The notes under the pieces were generated by a model, which was given only the letters and a program-made list of their open reading frames with translations, did no database searches and was not told the DNA's origin. DNA of 64,000 nt from Serilophus lunatus (lineage: Eukaryota > Chordata > Aves > Passeriformes > Eurylaimidae), in assembly GCA_013399895.1 (NCBI GenBank), contig VXBA01003437.1:3595411-3659410 (forward strand), in the 5' to 3' direction. Made by a program: the position numbers and the translations under genes. Position 1 is the first letter of the stretch, and each line of letters begins with the position of its first letter. Shown one piece after another: positions 57,561 through 64,000 of the stretch.

Positions 57561-60245
57561 GCTGCAGCTGAAGTGTGCACACTGCAATGGTACAGTGGAA
57601 ACATTTCAGCAGTAGCAAGTGTAGTGTCTCTGCATGTGGCACTCATGTTCCTTATCCATCTCTGCTCTCTGGGCTGATACACCCTGACTATATTCTGTGC
57701 CACTGAGGTGGAAACAGGGATGACTTTTTATTTCTCACCTGTAAACAGTTTTCAACTGTAACAACTATCACTTGTTCAAAGGTTACAGTCTGACAGTAAA
57801 CAGTTTTCAGCAGTTTTCAGTTGTTTACTGGTTCTCTCCTGCCAAGCCGAAGACAGATATGGGCTGTTTGAGGAGTAAGTTCTCCATTTTGTAAAGATGC
57901 AGGTCTCCAGGGAACATTGCCACAGCCATGGAGCTGCCAGAGGTCAGTGGTGTCCTGCTACAAAAAGTTCTCCTGCTGCAACCCTTTCAGCCACCTGATT
58001 TCTGGGCCAGAAGCATTTCCAGCCTTCCAGCTGCTCTTCTGCTGCTTGGGCTACCAGGTAGGCTGGCTCTGCTCCTATCCTGTAATCTTTGATGGTTTAA
58101 AAGACTCTTACCACTTGTATCTCATGTTGACCTGAAATGCATTCTTCCCTTCTTCAATTTTTCTTGTAGCCATTTTTATATCTTTGTATCTTATGCAGAA
58201 TGGTGCATAATGGTGATATTGTGCTGTCCTATAATATGTTTGTGAAATGATGAGGGGTTGCACCTGTCCCCGCTCTAAACTTCTAAACTGAGTCTTTTCC
58301 TGTCATACACACACATTAAGTACAGTGTCCTTAAACAATCTTAACTGTCAGCAATGGATTAGTTCTCTTTCACTTCACCTGCCCTTGGGAAAACAGCTTT
58401 CTGCAAAGTCATCCGCATGCACGCACAGAGACAGCTCGGTACTCACACAAGAAAGGCAAAACGCTGTCACTGCAGTTGCTTTCCCTTCTTTCTTTCAACC
58501 TCTGTTCGCACACGTTGCATAGCAGGTGATGTAGCATTCTCCTCAGACGCACTGTTACCTTCTTCATCCCGTCCATGACATTCAAAGCCATCGACAGAAA
58601 GCACTCCTAGATCTTAAAGCGTATTTCTGAGTGCTGGTATGGCTTTTTTCTCCTCCCAAGTGCAAGCTACTGAGTTTTGTTAGAGGCATAATGTTTCTGG
58701 GTTTAACACATCAGCTTTAAATTGCTTCGAACCGACCCATTCATAAATCAGAGGCAGAAACTCTCCTTCAGGAAGCTGAATGGACCGCGTCCTATTTTTG
58801 TGAATTGGAAGGGGCACCGTTCATGTTTTGGGGCTTCTGGGACGAGCATTGGATCTTTGCAGACATGGGATTCATCAGCATGAGCCATGCCTGGATGTGC
58901 CTGAGCCGGGAAGGGGGGTCCCTGGCCCTGCCTCGTGACAGGGACAGTGGCTGGTCCATGTGCAGCAGGGGGTCACCGAGCACAGCCTGTGCCAGCCCCA
59001 TGCAGTGCCCGCAGGCACTTCCTCTGCCTCCCTGCTCTGCCAGGGAGAAAAGAAAGTGCATCGAATCAATTGTAGCTGAAATATTCATAGAGACTTGATG
59101 CTCTTTTCATCCCTGTAGGAAAATTTGGAAATCAGTGCAATTTTATTAAAAGCTAGAATTAAACAAATGCAAGCAGCATCAGTTACTTTATTTCAAAATT
59201 GCAAGAAAAATGGAGGATGTAGTCTGTTTTGATAGAGATTTCCCTGAAACCACATCAGGGAGCCTGTTTATATTCTAGTGATGTAGCTAAGCCAGACAAG
59301 TCTGCGGCACAAGCTATTTTTAGACTCCAGGTTGCCATTTATAGCTAGTAAAAATATTCATCAGCATCTGGATAACAGGCTATCAATTTTTATAAATGCA
59401 CAGGAGAAATCAGATATTTCACCTCTCTCTGCTTTGCCCTTTTATGTCCTGCCTTAGATGGCTCTTTGGGGGTCACTTGGAATTTGTTTTTAAGGGCTCC
59501 ATCATCACACTATACACTTGCCTGCTGTCACATACAGCATCCTGTATTTTTTGCTGGGATGATCACTATGCAGAAGAGAAAGAAATGCTCAAAGAACCTT
59601 CTGCTAGCTACTGTGTCTCCACATGCATCTGAGATTACGGTGCACCTTATGCAGTCAGTGATGGACACAGCACATTCTGAAAATATCTTTATAATAAAAG
59701 GAGATAATTTTAAAAGGCAAATATGAAGGGGAAAACTAATGGCTCGAGGACATTTTTTCCACCTTACTTTCAACTTATGGCATAGCATAATTAAAAACTC
59801 AGCTCAATTTCTTCTTCTGAAAAATTTTACAACCAATATATAAGGTACTGAACTAAATGGAAAAATTTCTATTATAAAAGAAAACAGGATATTGTAACAG
59901 GTAGGTCATCGCCTTGGTTCACTGTTCTAGTTTAAATCTTGCATCAAAATTATACTCTCATTTATATGAGTGGAGTTTATAACTAGTTTGATCAGTATCT
60001 GGCAGCCAGTTGCATGGTTCTGCCTCTTGATACAGCCCCATCATACATTTCCAATGCTGCCTATTTGTAACAGATAGTACTGCTCAAAACAGTGATCTAC
60101 ATACCTTATGTCTGTAACTCTACTTCCTCTATTGTCTTCCTGAATTGAAAGGAAAAAGTTAAATATACTTTGGAGGTCTGCTGCTGGGCAGCTCCCACTG
60201 AAAGATGCGAGACACGGGAAGAATCTGTTAGGCAAGGGTTCCCTT

Positions 60246-60275
60246 CAATGGTGTACAATGGTGCACAATGGTGTA
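60246..60275 (+). repeat. 10-bp tandem repeat, three copies
   Basis: CAATGGTGTA, CAATGGTGCA, CAATGGTGTA in a row; one substitution in the middle copy. Confidence 0.95.
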
Positions 60276-61684
60276 GATAGAAACACTCAGCGTACATTCC
60301 CCCTCCATAAAACCGTCAGCTGTCACGCTCTGCAGATGCATTAATCTTTAATCAATTGAATGCTTTCTGCAATGAGGTATCCAGGGAAAGGACAGTTCAT
60401 GACAAGCATTTGCCTAGAATAACTAAGCACTTGTGCATGAGCTGTACCATCAGACCTTGTTGGATAGCAGCAGGGAATAGACAGAGAGCTAAAAATAGCC
60501 TTTCCTTGCAGTGTTTTTCCAGACTATTTTTGATTCTTCATTTTGATAAGGTCGACTGGCTATTTGCTAAAAATAACTAATCGCGGCAAACTGAGGACAA
60601 AAAGTAGAGTATTTATAACCATCTCAGACTCTTTAGTACATTTGTTGGCTGCAGATAATCTCAGATCTTGTCATCAGTCAGCTGCCAGTGTTTTATGTAA
60701 GCCAGTAATAAATAAAGCCTTAATTGGAATGGAGGAGTGTATCTTGCTACTCTGATTTTCTCAGATGGAACACATATCTTTTTTGCATATATATATCCTT
60801 TATCTTACCGTGTTCTTCATGGTGCAGTCTGAATTGCTTCAGAAACAACCAAAACAATCTCCCGTTAGGTCAGCCAATCTCACAAAGATAGCTGCATATA
60901 TATTTAAAAGTGCAAAAGCAGTTCTACCCTTTTCCACGCCCTGATATTTTAGATGCAGAAATTTTCAGTACTGAGCTTCACGTAGCTTCCTCCACAGAAG
61001 TTTTTTTTATCCAGTCCTTGTGTGCCACTATCTCTCTGATTAAATGAAACCACCACTGTGCCAGCAGGACGAGAGCAACAGAGGGATTCTGTAACCAAGT
61101 AACTGAAGGAGGACTGCAGAGAAATTGTCAATGTAAATGATAATTTGACCCCAAGGTAGGTTTTAAGAAATTGAGTGATTATGGGAATGGGAAGAGCACA
61201 CAGCAATTAGCTCAACTGTATGATCTGTCAGATGTTCCAAGAGAGAGAGGCACAATTAAGGTATTAATATTTATTAAAGAAAAAACAATTAAATCTATCA
61301 CACAGTAGATTTGAGCAGCTGCCCTTCTTTAGTCAGGTAGAGAACTGTTATTAATGAATATTTTCCCTTACAGATAGTTCACTGAGGATCTATTCAATTT
61401 CTGTAAGAGAAAATTAATCTTCACAGATTCATTCTTTAAGCATGCATGGTCTTTCCTAAACACTTATTTATAATGGGCCCCACTTAGGTTGTCTGCTTAA
61501 CTGCAATGTAACACAGGTTAATAATTTGGGGATTCACAGATTTTCCCCTCCCACAAGCATAAACATACCAAGTGTATGCCTGAGATTTAAATTAGGGAAG
61601 TTTCTGTGACTGAGAGCAGTGTTGCACAAGAAATTCCCAACTCTAACATAAAAATGCTGAACATTTCTATGGAGTAGAGAGAAT

Positions 61685-61704
61685 GGGTGGGGGAGGGAAA
61701 GGGG
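61685..61704 (+). other. Predicted G-quadruplex motif
   Basis: Four G-runs of 3, 5, 3 and 4 separated by 1, 1 and 3 bases on the plus strand, followed by a purine-rich stretch to about 61735. Fits the standard G3N1-7 rule. Confidence 0.8.
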
Positions 61705-64000
61705 AAGGAGACAGAGGGATAGAGAGTGCAACTGGAATGTGTCAAGGACCAGGAAACCATCTAGGATCCTTTCTGTGCTCAAATGAATAACTGCAACACA
61801 AAAACTGTATGCAAAGAGGATTTTATCATTTTGTTCGATTACAATGAGCACAAGCAATAAAGGCACAGTTATATTCATCTTGGTGGCATTTCTTAGTTTA
61901 GATGAAATGTAGCAATTTTTAAAACACAGATCTCACTGGATGCATTTGAGGTGCTGCTCTGTTTGCCTATTGTTCGACAAGCTGGTCAAAAGAAATGTGG
62001 GCGTGGGGACAGGATGGAAGCATCCTTAATCACTTTTCTGCATTTTTTTTTTCCTGTAGAAATTTGCCACAGAGAAAAAAAAAAGCAACATTAATGACAA
62101 TTATGAGATACAGCAAGTAGAGAGAACATGTAACATGGAGGTAGCAGAAGGAATAATTTGTAAAGGCAGAGACTGTGGTTTTCCTCCAGGGTATTCTTAG
62201 AGCAAATAAGAATTGATTTAGCTTTTATATACATATGCCCAGGACTTTCTACATGTTTACCAATTCTTGTCAACCAGTAAAGGCCATTTGCAAAATTTAT
62301 GGCGTTTGTACAGACAAAAAAACTCTTGCTTATTTCAACAGCAAACTAATGACACCACATTTCTCTCTCACCTCACTTCCAGTTAATTTTTTGTTTTCTG
62401 TGACCAAGCTAAAATTCCCCAGTGGACAGCTCCTCAGGTAGGTGTTACACCTGAAAAAAACATGGAAAATACTCCATGCAACTAAGTGTGTGTTTTTGCG
62501 TTCTGTTGAGTTACAGCAAGTTCAGATTGAAGTGACTGTGAGCCATATTATATTAGCTGTGAGGATTTTGAAAGCATATTACACCTTCTTTCCTACAGAG
62601 GTGTGCTTTACTAGCTGCACCCACACAGACAGTACAATAAACCCATTTTCTGAGCAGTAAACCTATATGAAAAACATAGTAATTGTAACTATTGTATATT
62701 CACATACTCTGAGTGACAAGAAAAACAAAAGAAAATTAGGAGTAATTGACTGGTTGAGTTTATTATAGGGATCCCCTGAAGTGCCACTTCAACTAATGTC
62801 TATAATGCCTTACCTGTTCTTGATTTTAAAGAGTTTGTTCCCTAAATTTTTGTTGCTCAGATCCAACTTGGGATACATAAATAACACAGGGCAAATCAAG
62901 AAGTCCATTTGTATTTTGACTGTACATGTCACCTCCTATTCCATTAAGAAGACCTATCTCCTGCTATAGCTTTTAGTGGACACCCAAGATGAAATGGAAA
63001 ATAAATTAAAATGCAGAATGTACTTTAAAATATTGTACACAGACAAATTTCAAACTAGTAAAGCAAATATGATGTTTACAACTATCCCTTATACTGATCT
63101 TACCAATCACCTCATCAACCTTGCCTCATTGCTGGCTTCTTGGGAAGGAACCAGTTACTGCTAAAAGCAGCCACATGCAGCACCATCTTCTCCTCAGCCA
63201 CTGCTCAGACTCTGCTTCTCACTGTCCAGCCAATTCTCCACCATCAACACACAAAGTGTGGTTGCATAAATTATGTGCTACCTATGCTTGGTAATTCGGT
63301 TTATGATGCAGACATATGCTTTTGTCACTCGTGTCCACCTGCCAAAATCCATGAGGCTCAAGAACAAAACCACCAGAGCCACAACAGTACAGCTGTCAGC
63401 CACCAGTCACTGACATCCCACCTCACAAAGTAACTGTAAAATGAAAGCTGGTTTACTTAAAGATTGAAACAGAGACTAATCTGAATTCCTGTTAACTTTC
63501 AGTAACATTCTTCTCCTGAATGATTTACAAAGAAATCTAAGCAAGATGCAAGTATTTCAGGAACCAAGGATTTTTTTTTTTCCTGTCTTACCAATTTCAT
63601 ATTGGAGCTTGATCAGAAGAGTGGAACATGGTTCTTCACCTGTGATCAGCAAATTCCAGCTGTTTCAACAGCACAGAATTTAGCCTGAATTTTATCTTTC
63701 AACTTTCTAACTTTTTGTATAAACAAACTGCATAATGCCACTAAAATTAAATTTGGTTACTATTAGAACAAATCACAGAAGGAGAAAGGTGCACTTCCAT
63801 TCAGTCTTCATGGGCAATTTCCTTCAACTCTGGATTAATATGTATGCAGAAAAAACAGTTTCAATTCCTTTAAGATATCTAAAATTTTACAGTACTGGAA
63901 ATTAGACAGCTTTGTATATGTGAAAGAACCTTTCCAACTGAAATACTCTATCACCAGCATACAGAAAAGAGTGTCTTAAAATGGAAAAGAGAGGAACAAG

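Larger units (their letters stand above)
57560..64000. other. Intergenic flank upstream of EXT2, no gene recognised
   Basis: Human EXT2 is preceded by ACCS, but none of the frames here resembles that aminotransferase-like protein. I see three forkhead-type motifs (57741-57828), a 10-bp triple tandem repeat (60246-60275), a G-rich motif (61685-61704) and T- or A-rich runs near 62043 and 63571. Otherwise nothing can be supported. Confidence 0.7.

Noticed and set aside
57263..64000. A second gene such as ACCS upstream of EXT2
   Set aside because: I checked the open frames in this flank; none resembles an aminotransferase-like protein or any other recognised family.

Overview
This is a vertebrate, almost certainly bird, nuclear genomic window. 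It is AT-rich, has long introns, and carries several CR1 LINE fragments of avian type plus one LTR that looks like an avian ERVL-class solo LTR. The only protein-coding gene I can support is EXT2 (exostosin-2, a heparan sulfate co-polymerase subunit) on the minus strand. I found nothing that looks like a new biological system.

Gene layout, 5' to 3' on the minus strand. A CpG island at about 56130-56680, interrupted by a 10-N assembly gap, is the likely promoter and noncoding first exon. Nine coding exons follow: 54762-54227, 54068-53979, 49724-49608, 45412-45217, 42280-42141, 41278-41185, 24768-24637, 15394-15205 and 2417-2251. All have GT-AG boundaries, and the frame runs through every junction without a stop. 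Together they give residues 1-554, ending just after the GT64 DDD motif (residues 538-540). The remaining roughly 164 codons should lie beyond position 1. The sum matches the 718 residues known for vertebrate EXT2.

The first six coding exons fit in about 13.6 kb. The last three in the window are separated by introns of 16.4, 9.2 and 12.8 kb. The introns hold CR1 copies at about 1143-1290 (-), 3765-4300 (+), 4750-5213 (+, an older amniote-type copy), 11933-12030 (+) and 48020-49062 (+, with a mutated reverse-transcriptase box). They also hold the LTR at 8644-9059 (-) and some low-complexity tracts. Possible regulatory features are a CTCF-like motif near 46970, a cluster of homeodomain motifs near 18390 and a perfect 27-bp inverted repeat at 10613.

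Upstream of the gene (57-64 kb) I see a CR1 at 57163-57560 (-) beside a 28-A run, three forkhead-type motifs at 57741-57828, a small 10-bp tandem repeat and a G-quadruplex-type motif at 61685. I recognise no second gene there. In human, ACCS lies upstream of EXT2 and ALX4 downstream, but neither is visible here.
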